A DNA stretch of 64,000 nt from Usnea hakonensis (taxonomy: Eukaryota; Ascomycota; Lecanoromycetes; Lecanorales; Parmeliaceae), in the NCBI GenBank assembly GCA_013423325.1, contig BLJB01000150.1, positions 371,940-435,939 on the forward strand. The letters are read 5' to 3'. Below the pieces are notes generated by a model. It saw only the letters and a program-made list of their open reading frames with translations. It was not told the origin of the DNA and ran no database searches. Shown piece by piece: positions 42,501 through 53,748 of this stretch. Every line of letters starts with the position of its first letter. Position 1 is the stretch's first letter. Position numbers and translations under genes: made by a program.

Positions 42501-43861
42501 TCATTTTCATCTCGAATGTAAGCCAAAGCCTTGTTCTTCTTGTCTTCAAGACCGTTTTTCTCTTTTTCAACGTGCTGGACACGAGCATTTTTCTCCGTAC
42601 AAACCTCATTGAGTGTCTCTACCTCCGTCGCAGACTCTTCGATGGGAGACTTGTACTTTGAAGTGCCAATGATATCCTCTAGGTACTCAAGCAAGCCATC
42701 ATCATGTTCGCCGGCAGCCTTAGGCTTCATTTGCGCAATAGATTCGACTTCTCCCTGCAGAATAAGGAATCTTTTGTGGTCAAGGTCAACGCCTCGCTCT
42801 TTCAGAAGTGTTGTTACAGTAGTAAAATTGGACTCCTGCATGTTGATGTAGTACTTGCTAGAATTGTTCTTGAAGGCTCTTCGGGAGATGATCAAAGTGG
42901 AATCCGGAAGGACTTGATGCTTTCCATCTGGCTACCATACATGAGTAGTTGTCTAATCAGGGATTCAATCAAAACTTACAAGGTCCATAATTTCTTGGAA
43001 ATGTACTTCCACTTCACAGTGATCTAAATCTGGGAACGCTGCCGAATTATGGATCAAGGCAGATATCTTGCCTTGCCTCATCTTGCTTGCCCGAAACCCA
43101 AAAACAAACAGCAAAGAGTCAATCACGTTGGACTTTCCGGATCCGTTCGGCCCTACAACAGAAGAAAACGAAGCATGAAAAGGTCCGACTTCCTGTCTAC
43201 CAGCATAGCTCTTGAAATTCTTGAGGACCAAATACTGGATGACGGTTCGGGGCCTGGGGCCCGTATCCTCTGGTTGTTGAGGCACTGCTAAAGCTCTTGA
43301 TCTTACGACAATGTCCATTGGCTTCTCCAGTATCGTATCGAGCGCCTTGACAGCTACAAAATCCTTCTGGCTATTTGTTGTTGTTGCTTGCGCGTTCATG
43401 GTATTGGTTATGTCCGCTAACGGGGTGCCATGCAGTTGAGACGGCTCTGGGGATGCCGAAGGGTTTGGTGTGGGCATTGGCGGAAGCGCATTTACTGCAG
43501 CTGACGAGCGGACCTTTTTGGTAGGCGCGGCACTTTTACGCTTCTTTGGGGATGCATTCTTCGTAGGAGAGACTGGCTCGGCCTTGATTGACTCTTCTGG
43601 GTCAAAGATTTCTGAAGGCTCAACACTCTCCCCAGTTCGCGGCCTTCGAATCCGGCCACCAGTACGCGGAGTCGCCGCAGCATCGGTAGTTTTGCGTCTT
43701 GTCTGACGCCTGGGACTGCGCCGGGGTGCCGGTGTGAATTCCTCTCCGTCGTCCTCCCCTCCGTCCATGCCACCCATGGTTTCATCATCTGATTCTTCAA
43801 TGATCACCTTCCTGCGCGAGGCAGCCCGCCTTGACGGTCTTGTTGGTGATATGGTAGCCAT
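39530..43861 (-). CDS. SMC4: condensin ATPase SMC4
   Basis: Three exons (43861-42980, 42931-39629, 39580-39530) give 1,411 residues. The N-terminus is a basic, Ser/Pro-rich extension, followed by the ATPase head with Walker A near residue 235 (VVGPNGSGKSNVIDSLLFVF), a first coiled coil, the hinge at about 730-860 (EGFHGRLGNLGTI; VDSVEVGQQCIDYLRKNNLG), a second coiled coil, the signature LSGGEKTLSSLALVFAL near 1310 and Walker B YVMDEIDAALDFRNVSIVAS. The last exon of 51 nt replaces a read-through end by TKSVTVENRDYITG, as in other SMC4 proteins. SMC4 pairs with SMC2 to compact mitotic chromosomes. Full length. Confidence 0.97.
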
Positions 43862-44041
43862 TGATGCGTACTGCTTCCAGATTGTAAGGTTCACAAGTCT
43901 TTTTCAAAGTCGCGATTTGTTTGTTTACCCGTGAGCCTTAGTGGATCGGTTTTAAGGCTCGGATATAGCGATCGACACTTGGGCCGCAAACTCAAAATCG
44001 ATCTCGAGAGCTCGCTTGTGCAGACATAATCGTGAGAAGTC
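43862..44041. promoter_or_regulatory. 180-bp bidirectional promoter, SMC4 / ELYS-domain gene
   Basis: Only 180 bp separate two divergent ATG codons of genes acting in nuclear and chromosome biology, so the promoters almost certainly overlap. No TATA box is visible. Confidence 0.6.
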
Positions 44042-45068
44042 ATGGACGACTCGGATGACTTTGAAGCTGTGTTCGGGAATAATTCTAACATCGCGTATGA
44101 AAGATCCGCGGCCGATGCCATCAAAAAGAAGCGTCACACTTTGGAGAATGAGCTGTTCATTGACCGGCTCTTGAAGGCCTTGGGCGTCCGGGAAGGTAAG
44201 AAACGACCTCTATTCAATAGCTTGGCCTGGCTTATGATTCGGCGCGTTCAGTTTCGAAATTGTATCCAGCGGAGTCGCACGAAGACCTCAGGTACCTTCA
44301 CGAAGAAATCATCAGCAGCTCATCTCCCGACCACCACAAGCACTCCGCATTGTACTATCTTCTCAAGGACCTTCAGAAGTACCGTCATCAGTCGCCCAGA
44401 GATTTTGCCAATGCATCGTATCTGCCTGGAAAGTACAGGACTTTCATTGATGGGATATGGTACCTGGATAGATTAGAGTGTGATGTAATTACCTACCACC
44501 TTCGTGACGGCAATATCACTAATTGGATTTTACATAGAAAGCCTTAGATTCTCTCACGGAGCCTACGCTGATCCCTACGTTCCCGGAAGAAATCTTATAC
44601 ACTCTCTGCCGGCATGCTCCAGATGCTTCTCTTGCTATTGCCTACTATCAAACCGTCTCGCCTGTGCTAACGTCAGGCAAAGTTCTCGAGACCTATTTTC
44701 TGACTCTTTGTCGAATCAGCGTCACGGAAGCGTTCTACTTCTCCCGGTCTCAGGGCGAACTAAAACATCGCATTCTCTTCGAGAAATTGCTTAGATTTGT
44801 CCACTCAAATCCGGATGGTGCTCTTAAAGCAACAAGAGGCGTCGAATTGATCAGTCTACCTCTGAATGAGGAAGAAGAGGCCTGGTTCACAGAAGTTCTG
44901 GAGTATGGGAGAGAGAGGGACCTATCCGGTGCCAACGATACCTTAGTCATGCGAGCAATCGCTGTTGGACGTCCAGATTCTATTCCGCAAAACCGAAAGA
45001 CTGCAAACAGCAGAAAGATTGACGGCATTACTTGGGATACGCTAAGAGGCGCTATGCGATACTCTTAG
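44042..45068 (+). CDS. ELYS-domain nuclear pore assembly protein (Ely5-like)
   Basis: Three exons (44042-44195, 44252-44484, 44538-45068) give 305 residues with matching phases. The sequence is a compact helical protein: a conserved-looking start (DDFEAVFG), LFIDRLLKALGV, YLHEEIISSSSPDHHKHSAL, YLLKDLQKYR, GKYRTFIDGIWYLDRLECDK, ALDSLTEPTLIPTFPEEILY, EAFYFSRSQGELKHRILFEK. This is the pattern of the fungal ELYS-like domain found in short fungal ELYS proteins such as fission yeast Ely5, a peripheral nucleoporin of the Nup107-160 region. The C-terminus is basic (NRKTANSRKIDGITWDTLRG). The first acceptor (TTCAG) is inferred from frame continuity. Confidence 0.85.
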
Positions 45069-46226
45069 TTCACCTTGCACGTATATCAAATGAAGCATTA
45101 GTTCGATCTACTTAGGATGTGTTGTTAGGAGCGAAGCATGGGGTCGTCGTGATGGCGTATCAAAACAAGTAGGATGATCTTTCCTCGAACCATGTGGGAA
45201 ATCTAGACTGACAAAACGTTGTCACAGTCCATTTAGACTTACCTGATCTCAGAACTGTACTATTAGTAGGAAGTCCAGACGTTTTGACGAAGAATTGATT
45301 CTTGGTCCCGTCTCAAATCCATCTTGATGCTTCCGTCTGCAGTCTTCAATTGGCACTCCAAAGCAGAGTCTCGTAACACGTCCCTCCTCAATACTAGGAT
45401 AAAGAGAGCCCTGTCGGAATCAAGAGTCAAGCTAGAGGAAGACAGACCAAATTTGAGGTTGATGCCGAACGCAGCCTGTGGTACAGTCTCTAGAGATGCC
45501 TCAAACCCAATCTTCCCACATGACTCCATGATTCCTCAACACCACTGTTGAAGCAACGCATGAGACTAAATATAGGCGTTTGTTTTTTGACGGAGACTCG
45601 CAGAGGAGCGCTGACGGGCAATGGACCCATCACATCCTCACTACCGGCCAGCCTTGACGCACGACCTGAACAGCCCATGAACAGATGACTATATCCTCGA
45701 TTCATACGAAGCATACGAAGTGTCAAAATGATAGCCCCAATCGTCTCCAGGATTGCGATTATCTTGTACATTAATGCTGGCTACGTATACCATTTGACGC
45801 GCCAAAATGTCTGAGACCCCGATCTGTGGATACTATTTACAACGGTCTACGACATCTGTGAACGTCCAGCGGAGAAGTGGCTTCGCTCTTATCCAAGCCC
45901 GACAATCAAAGATTGGACACTAGGGCTAAAAGATGAATGTCTAAAGGCAGAGACTGACATTCGAAAAGCGTAAGATCCATCCTCGATCCTCGAGCGTCCT
46001 TTATCTTGCGTATGTGCCAATGGCTTCGATCGAAAGTTCAGCTAATAGAGCATGAACCCACCTGGCACGCAGCGCTAGAAGATGCTCTCCGGATCGTACA
46101 CTCTACTCACCTTTTGCAGCCACTCCCTTCTCCTCCCCTCGCCGAACACGTTTTGCCTTGCATGCCCATAGTTGAGCTAAATGTAGCCCGTCTACTTGTT
46201 TTCTGTTTTGGCCGGCAACGTCAACA
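45069..46226. other. 1.16-kb gap with one short frame
   Basis: No recognised gene. An 88-codon minus-strand frame with a true ATG (45529-45263) has no identifiable domain. Confidence 0.4.
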
Positions 46227-47480
46227 TCATTGAAACTTCAGGCCAATGGCCTCGATTGCGGCAATATCGTTCGAATCTTTCCGGGTTCCTGTGAGCTGAG
46301 CCACCACGATAGGCTTAATGTCGCCAGAAAGGGTTGGTATTGCGGCCCGCAGGAATGGCGACTGCGCTATTACGAGAGGCACTATCGGCTGGAAGGACAC
46401 GGACCAGATGATACCCGAGTCTCCCCGAACAGAGTCACAGGAGCGTTGCCAAGTACCGTACGTGATGAGTATGTAAAAGTGGAAGATGTAGATAACATGT
46501 CGTGGCAATCATTGTTTGACTGTCAATTAAATTAGCGATTGCATAGACTGTATATGCTCCTGCAATGTGCATCTCATTTGCTGAAGGAATTTTACGGCCA
46601 TCCAGGGTACATGGGATGCACTTCCAGCAGAAGTGAAACAAGAGACGTACAAGAGGTGCTGGCTCGCTTTTAGGCTTCGTGTGTAAGATGCTACTGACAA
46701 AGCCGGACCCGCGCTCAGCACTCATGCCAAAATTATGAATTAGCGATACGTTCGGATCGTATAGTGGGATTCCGGCAAAGCCGTAGAACGCCTGCGATTG
46801 CTGTTCCTTGGTCTCGATTGGGTGAATGAGGGCGCTGCCCCATAACCGGCCTTGCCGAAAGGTGCGAAAGACGAACCGATTTACAATTTCGAAATTGTTT
46901 GAGCCTCCGCGAAGAGCACGAAAAGGTCACCATGGTCTAGTCTATTCTCCGTTGCCCGGACGGTAATACCGGATGCAACAGCGTTGACAGCGGTGCTCAT
47001 CGAGATGAGGAGATGATATCCTCACCTCCTAGTGTGAGTCCTCCAACTCCAACTTGGGAATGTCTACCACCAGATACTGCCAGGCTCAAAGGATCTAGTG
47101 TGCGGTGCATTTCGCCCCAAGAAGCTCCAGTACCTACGGAAACTTGGAGACTGCCGTGGTCTACCTCCATCGAACTCAGGCCTCGATGATCGATCGGCAC
47201 TCCATCAGTCAAATTCGCACTTCCAGCAAAGCATGCATGGCCATCAATACGAATGGCGAACTTCAGGGAGTCAATTCCGTTAAGCGGATTAGCTTGAGAA
47301 AGGTACGCAACGACAGTGACAACGACTGCGGTTGTCTGAGGACCAACGATACAGGCAGGCTTAATCTGGCTCTCTTGGGCTGAGAAATAAGAATTAAGGA
47401 CTCTGTGTACTCCTGACCTTGAGGAACGAAGACTTTGCCTGGCAGAGCTCGCGAAAGACCTGACACATGCTGCGATTATG
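46227..47480 (-). pseudogene. decayed FAD-linked oxidase (berberine-bridge-enzyme-like)
   Basis: Translations in three frames together retrace one FAD_binding_4/BBE-type oxidase: SRALPGKVFVPQGQEYTESL at the N-terminus; after a frame change near 47400, ACIVGPQTTAVVVTVVAYL, VPIDHRGLSSMEVDHGSL, VSVGTGASWGEMHRTLD and SQVGVGGLTLGG; after another near 47030, ASGITVRATEN; then RGGSNNFEIVNRFVFRTFRQ near 46880; and a C-terminal FQPIVPLVIAQS ending at a stop at 46227. At least three frame breaks, a stop after LTLGG-EDIISSSR and a lost substrate-side block (ISYFSPR-like) mark it as a pseudogene. Introns alone do not explain the breaks. Intact relatives are secreted or secondary-metabolite oxidases. Confidence 0.8.
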
Positions 47481-47936
47481 GTTAGGGAAGGTAAGGTCTG
47501 TGCCCTTCTCGGAACGTACAATATTTCTGTGTGTGATAGAGAGGGAAGGGTATCGAAAAAAACTGAAGAGGATGTGAGGTTGAGGCCGCCGTATACCTCA
47601 ACCCAGAGTTGGCATCAGCTGCGGTGGCGTGGTGACAATGTCATGATGAAGGGAAATCTTGGCTTGATATTTACGATGCCTACAGCTGGGCCTTTCTTCA
47701 GTATTTTTAGTAATAGATCGCTTATACGTTTCCTGTCCACTGTGATTAACAGGTACACAGGTAGCAGACGGTACGGGGTATTTCTTATTGCCTTTCTTGC
47801 CAAGCCTTTTAGGGCTGTTCAACAGCAACCATCAACCATTTCTCAAACCGGTAACCCTTCAAGGTAGACTCCCGGAGACTCAGCAGCTTCGTAGATAACG
47901 TACAAATGTACGGGTTGCCTGCTTTTAGCGACAACT
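47481..47936. other. intergenic upstream of the nucleoporin gene
   Basis: About 455 bp. A + strand frame (47478-47867) has no recognisable domain. The region is bounded by the pseudogene and the NUP42-like start. Confidence 0.35.
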
Positions 47937-49799
47937 ATGGTCGTGTGCAAATTCTTTGTGCAAGGGAACTGCAAATTCGGAGGTAAGGCTGCTGAACTAG
48001 ATTCAATATTGCCGTCTGACTGAAAGCAAAGATCATTGCCGGTATGAGCATCCAGGAAAGACCACAAGTGCAAGTTCACGTAATCCTTTCGCGCCTCTGC
48101 AAAGCGATTTGGCCCCGCAAGGAAGCCAGAATCTTCTTCGAGGTACGAGTCAAAATATCCTTCAATATCTACGCGAAAGAGAATAATGTCCCCTTTACCT
48201 CATTCGGCGATTGAGTGCTTAGTCACCCCTGTATTTGTACATTCTATGAACAAGCCTCTACTAAGACATCATGATCTAGGCAATTCAACTACACGAGATT
48301 CTCCGTGCGATGTTTGGCTCCTCCATTGCGCGACATGACTAAATCTCGGCTCCAGGTACAAGCTTGACAAAACTACGATAAGTAACGATTTGTCGAGAGA
48401 GCGGCCTCAATGGATTCTATCAGCCTACGGTCCAGGCAGGGATGCACCTCTGCAGCTCTTCGGCGGCTATCCGAGAGAACAGAGTTTCGAAGAGCTGCGA
48501 GTTCGCCACTATGAGTTGGCTGCTCAAGGCAACCAACAACAAGCTATTCAGGAGGCTCAATCGTTAGTAAACAATGCAGAGCAGCAGATGCAGACTGTCC
48601 TCAACGACATTGATGGTGCAATCAAGTACATAGCTGCTGGAGAAAATGAGCACCCCAATCGACTGGAGATTTGTAAAGCGAGGGGTGCCATGCCGAACCA
48701 ACCACAATCGTCAGCCACGTATCAGCAAAGCACGTCAACCTTCGGCCAACCCTCAGCTTCAGCGCCGACTTTTGGTCAGCCTTCTGCACCATCACCGTTC
48801 GGTAGATCTTCAGTGACTTCGTTCGGCCAACCATCCGGACCTACTTCTACCTTTGGCCAGCCCTCTGCCCCTACATCCAACTTCGGCAAGCCATCAGCCC
48901 CGACTTTCGGTCAGCCTAGCCAGCCCTCGGCTTTTGGTCAATCATCAACACTCGGCCGTCCAGCGACCAGCTTTGGGCAGTCATCCTCGACCTTCGGCAA
49001 ACCCTCTATCCCTCCCCCTGCCTTCGCCCGGCATCCAGCTCCAGGCCCTTTTGGAAACCCGCAACAACCGAGTAATTTTGGCAAATCATTGGGACAAGAT
49101 CTCCTTCCACAGCCATCACCAGCAGCGAAAAACCCCTTCGGTCCGTCGTTAGCCCCCACCCAACCCTCCACATTTGGACAGCCATCATCCTCATTTGGGA
49201 GACCGTCCACACATGATCCCTCCCCTGCCTTTGGTCAGCCGTCGACATCTGGAGATAATAGTGGTTTCTCACAAACGTCGACAGCACCTTCAAATCTTTT
49301 TGGTCAGCCTACTGCGCCTTCAAATAACGGTATCTTCAAGCAGTCATCGAGTGCAGCACCTAGCCCTTTTGGCCAGAGAAGGAGCTCGACTGTAAACCAA
49401 CCTGCTCCATCGTTTGGCCAACTTTTCGGCTCTTCAAATACGACGCAGTCACCTACTGATACAGAATCAAAACGGGCAAATGTCCGATCTCCAAGCGGAC
49501 AAGGAACAAATGATGTTCAAGCCCAGAAAGATTCACAGGGCAAGATAATAAATTGGAAAGGTATGCCCGTAAGATACTTCGATGACGAGCCTTGCTACAA
49601 GGGCAATGATGGTGATTGGCGAAGAGTGTGGTTTCCAGATGGGCAGCCCGTCTTCACCAAGACTGTAGACCTTCCTGATGAAGCATACGATGAGGCAACG
49701 AAAGAAAATTACAGATACCTAAAACAGACTGGGACTTTCAAGGATGGAATTATGCCAGCTCTCCCACCAAAGAGGGAGTGGTGCAGCTGGAATTTTTGA
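47937..49799 (+). CDS. CCCH zinc-finger FG nucleoporin, Nup42/Amo1-like
   Basis: Four exons (47937-47982, 48032-48142, 48280-48304, 48356-49799) give 541 residues. Exons 1-2 encode a CCCH finger, MVVCKFFVQGNCKFG then DHCRYEHPG, as in Nup42/NUPL2 and fission yeast Amo1. Exon 3 is only 25 nt and joins RGNSTTRDSP to YKLDKTTISNDLSRERPQW. Then comes WILSAYGPGRDAPLQLFGGY and a helix (EAQSLVNNAEQQMQTVLNDI), followed by about 20 FGQPS/FGKPS/FGR repeats (nuclear-pore FG repeats) and a C-terminal folded block (GMPVRYFDDEPCYKGNDGDW). The family acts at the cytoplasmic side of the pore in mRNA export with Gle1. Confidence 0.88.
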
Positions 49800-50049
49800 A
49801 TTCTCCAAGGTAGCCCAATACTTTTTGGCTCATATATACCAGTGAGCGAACAGCGAATGGAAGGTTCTCATCAGGCATTTGGCAAGAGCGCAACGAGTGA
49901 GCGTGGCTGCGTGAGCTTGCTGTCCTTTAACGTTGTGAAGAAGATCTTTTTTGTATGAGACTGCAGCTAGTTTCAGACTGTCAATGCCAGGCTAAAGTAC
50001 CTCACTCATTTCACGAGGTCTAGGCCAGACCTATCACGTCGTTCATTCC

Positions 50050-50533
50050 TCAGGCAGCGATTGTAACCTCCACCTCCACGCCAGACTCGATATTTACGAT
50101 GATCTGCTTCACAACCTCCGTAGGTGCGTTGAGACTAGATTCAGCACCACGAATCAGTAAACTATCCATCCATGCAAGAAAACCTCCCATAACCCCATGC
50201 ATTGGCGAGACCTACTCAATCAAACGCTTGTGGATACGCATCTCATATGTATCCCAAGTCTTACTACCCTCACCACAAGGTGTTTTCCTGGTAGTGATTT
50301 TCAGGCTCTTGGTTGGGAGACGGACAGGGCCTTTAACGCGTAGATCCTTGCTCTTCGCACGCTCGATGAGCTCCTGACAGACCTTTTCGAGACTCTGGAC
50401 TTTGCGTGATGTCAAAGTAATGCGGATCTTATGGATTTTCTGTGGAAAGCAACATAAGCGTGTAGACCGCAAGCCAGGAACAGGAACGTACGGGTCCTTC
50501 ACCGAAGTCCTTTTCGGGCTTTTGATAAGCCAT
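50050..50533 (-). CDS. RPS20: 40S ribosomal protein uS10 (RPS20)
   Basis: Three exons (50533-50492, 50439-50216, 50134-50050) give 116 residues: MAYQKPEKDFGEGP, IHKIRITLTSRKVQSLEKVC, SKDLRVKGPVRLPTKSLKI, GSKTWDTYEMRIHKRLIDL, APTEVVKQIIVNIESGVEVE, ending VTIAA. This is a full-length uS10 of the 40S head, the subunit ubiquitinated in ribosome-collision signalling that Cue3-type proteins recognise. The gene diverges from SGD1 with 277 bp between, which holds a CCAAT box at 50605-50609. The Lys-rich ubiquitin-acceptor N-terminus is present. Confidence 0.97.
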
Positions 50534-50810
50534 GTTGGCTGTCGTAGAATTTTGCTGGATAGTGGAATGCTAGATACCGGGAAATCTTGTAATGAGTACT
50601 GTTGCCAATCACGACCTGAACAACTGGGCTCGGTAAGGTGATGAAAGGCTAATGTCGATGTTGAAGCGTTGGAATGTTAACCGAGGTTTTTTGTGTGGGC
50701 ATGTCAAACCAAAGTCTTGGCGCTCGTTCGCTAATTCTTTATTTCCGCTAAAGTCCGGCTAAAGTTCGATAGGCACAAGATTCAAAATTGCCTTTTGTAT
50801 CATCACTGCA
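50534..50810. promoter_or_regulatory. divergent RPS20/SGD1 promoter with CCAAT box
   Basis: A 277-bp gap between divergent ATGs of two ribosome-related genes. One CCAAT box is at 50605-50609 (+ strand). It contains no TATA box that I can see. Confidence 0.5.
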
Positions 50811-53355
50811 ATGCCGCAGCCCACACACAATACTGCAAAAATCCCGTACCAATTACTACAAGAACTTGGAATTTCTGGTGCAGACTACGGCGGTGTTCGT
50901 AAGAACCGTAGCGGTCCTACGAAGAGGAAAGAGCAGAGAAAAGCTGCCAGAGCGCGGACGAAATCGGCCCATGCTCCAGTGAGAAATGTACAGCATGTGA
51001 ACAGACGGCTGAGGTCCAAAAGCGAGAATAAAGCATCGGAAGTTGTAGTGAATGCAGTGTCAAAGACCACCTCTGTAAATCCAAAGTCGATCTTGAAGAA
51101 GCCCAAGCCATCCGAGGAAACATCGCAAGTGAGGCCACTACCGCCATCTCCGCCTCCGTCCTCCAAGGAATTGTCTCGAAGGGTTCAAGAAAAGCTCGCG
51201 GCCGATGACGCGGAGATTACAGCCTTGGAAAAGGCTCTTGGGGTGAAGGGAAAGAAGAAACTTCCCAAGTCCTTCGAAGACGACGGCTTAGACTGTTTGC
51301 TGGAAGGCATAGATGATGCTGGGGACTCAAATGAAATTGTGCTGGGAAAAAGAAAAAGATACGAAGACGATGAATGGTTGGAGAAAAAGAGGCAGAAAGC
51401 ACAACAGCGCAAGTCATCTATTGAGGATCTCAGCACTAGCGCCGTTTCACAAGATGACGATGAAGGCAGCGTGGTAGACGACGAGGATGAAGAGGATTCG
51501 AAGGGCCAGTCCGAAACAGAGATGGGCGACGAATTTGGGTCTTTCAGTGAAGAGGGTGAGCCGCCATTAGCAGCAAAGACTACCAAGGGGACGCGGGAAA
51601 ATCCATATGTTGCCCCTGTGCGTTTTTCCACCGTTACAGATGTTGGAAAATATGTTCCGCCGTCATTGCGTAACGGAGATTTCGCTGGACCCGAAGACAT
51701 TTCGCAACTACGCCGACAGATACAAGGCCTTTTAAATCGGCTGTCTGAGGCGAACCTGCTTTCCATACTTGGCGACATGGAAAACATTTATCGTGATCAT
51801 CCTCGTCAACATGTCACTACCGCGCTCCTTGACTTGCTGATGGGACTTCTCGCTGATCCAACCACGCTGCAAGATACTTTCGTGATCCTACACGCAGGCT
51901 TCATTGCTTCAATGTATAAAATTATAGGAACAGATTTCGGTGCCCAGGCCATCCAGAGGATAGACGAGGAATTCAATCAGAACTACGACTTGGATCAAGG
52001 ACAAGGCAGGGGTGGCAAGAAGCTGACAAATCTGATAAGCTTGCTCGCAGAGCTGTATAACTTTCAAGTCATCGGCAGCACTCTGGTCTATGATTTTATT
52101 CGCCTTTTCCTCGATCGCTTGTCTGAGACGAATACAGAGCTCCTTCTGAAGATCATCCACAATTCGGGACCGCAATTAAGGCAAGATGATCCGTCTTCCT
52201 TGAAAGAGATTGTACGGCAGCTGCAAGTCGCAGTAGCCGACTCTGGAGAAGAGAAGCTCTCCGTTCGAATAAAGTTCATGATTGAAACGATCAACAATCT
52301 CAAGAAAAACGGCATTAAGAAAGGCGTTGCTGCCTCGACGATTATCTCCGAGCACACGTCTCGAATGAAGAGGACCCTTGGATCTTTGAATCAGAGAAAC
52401 ATTAGAGCGGGCGAGCCCCTTAGAATCGGGCTCAAAGATCTGCGCCAGACAGAGAACAGAGGCAAATGGTGGCTAGTAGGCGCCAGCTATAAGGATGACC
52501 ATGCAGCTGATGCCGAGCTGAATAAGCAGCCCTCTACCGCTAGTGGCAATAATAACACGGAGCTTGATATGGGAAGTGCTGCTACCGATCTAATACAACT
52601 TGCGAAGGAACAGCGGATGAATACCGATGTAAGGCGCTCAATCTTCATTGCTATTATGTCCGCAACGGACTACAATGACGCATACGTCCGTTTGATGAAA
52701 TTACGTCTCAAAAAGAATCAGGAGTTGGAGATACCAAAGGTATTGATACACTGTGCTGGAGCTGAAAAAGTGTACAATCCGTTCTACACTTTCCTGTCAA
52801 GGCGCGTGTGCTCAGATAAGAAGCTCAAGATGTCATTCCAGTTCTCGCTGTGGGATCTCTTCAAACAGATAGGTGAAGGTGAAGACGAGCCTGATGAAGA
52901 TGATAAGGATGAAAGAAACAAGCTTGGGCTGAGGAGTCTGGCCAACCTAGCGAGAATGTTCGGAGTGTTGATTGCAGACGGTGGCTTGGAACTTGGGGTC
53001 CTGAAGGTGCGTTCCGGCTCACTACGATTCCTTGGTGTTTTCATACTGACGTGACTAGAACCTCAATCTTGCCTATCTGCAGTCTAAAAGCCAAATTTTT
53101 GTAGAGATCTTACTCATCACAACGATCCTTCATTTGCAACATGGCGCTGGCAAAGATACGAACGAAAAGATGTTGCTGGAAGTTTTCCTTCGGCCGAAAG
53201 AAATACCTGAGATGGCCAACGGGCTGCGATACTTTCTGAAGAAAGTGGTCAGCAAGACAGACATTGTTGGAAGCGAGCTTGACCGAGCCGTAATCAAATG
53301 GGCATGTGGGCTAGTACACGATGCTTTATTGGTTATGACGGACGGCACGGCATAA
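50811..53355 (+). CDS. SGD1: Sgd1/NOM1-type nucleolar protein (MIF4G + MA3)
   Basis: Two exons (50811-53006 and 53059-53355) give 830 residues. The N-terminal third is basic and then acidic (RKEQRKAARARTK; DEDEEDSKGQSETEM). A MIF4G domain follows at about 290-500 (LRRQIQGLLNRLSEANLLSI; LLDLLMGLLADPTTLQDTFV) and an MA3 domain at about 595-720 (DVRRSIFIAIMSATDYNDAY; CSDKKLKMSFQFSLWDLFKQ). This is the layout of yeast Sgd1 and human NOM1, needed for 18S rRNA processing in the nucleolus. The final exon continues with NLNLAYLQSKSQIFVEILLI and ends DALLVMTDGTA. The start MPQPTHNTAKIPYQLLQELG is typical. Confidence 0.95.
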
Positions 53356-53748
53356 TCGTCCTGACGACTCCTGACGACTCCTGACGACTCCTGACGACTA
53401 GCGCTTACATTTAGCGCTTACGTTTCGCGCCTGTAATTTTTCCATCTCTATTACCTGTGGCTTACCAAAATCCGGATTCCTTCCTCTGAAGCTTGAGATC
53501 GCGGGTTCATTGCATAGCCGAGTATCTCCTCATTGGGTAGGTAGCTCGTAGGAAGTCACCCCGTTAGTAAGCGCTCCCCCAGGGTACATCGGGAAGCACG
53601 TGGAAGAGTGTGATTTGCTCTATATAAGCTGGCGTGTTCCTCTGGCTCGCCGCTTGGAGGGGGCCGCAAGAGGGTCCTAGGTCTTAGATTGGCCGCTTTG
53701 ATCTACCAATTCTCTGTGCATACCGTGATTTGCAATCAATAGTCTGCC
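53356..53748. promoter_or_regulatory. upstream region of the flavoprotein gene, with TATA box and E-box
   Basis: This 393-bp gap contains a TATATAAG box at 53621-53628, about 120 bp before the ATG, and a CACGTG E-box at 53597-53602. A 10-bp tandem array (53360-53399) and a doubled AGCGCTTAC (about 53399 and 53412) lie next to the SGD1 stop. Confidence 0.6.
53360..53399. repeat. 10-bp tandem repeat, four units
   Basis: Four copies of CTGACGACTC, the last ending in A, begin 4 bp after the SGD1 stop codon, so they lie in the 3' UTR. Confidence 0.9.

Noticed and set aside
40404..42851. Plus-strand frames of 100-160 codons opposite SMC4
   Set aside because: Shadow frames of the coiled-coil coding sequence; Ser/Phe-rich translations are the antisense of Glu/Lys codons.
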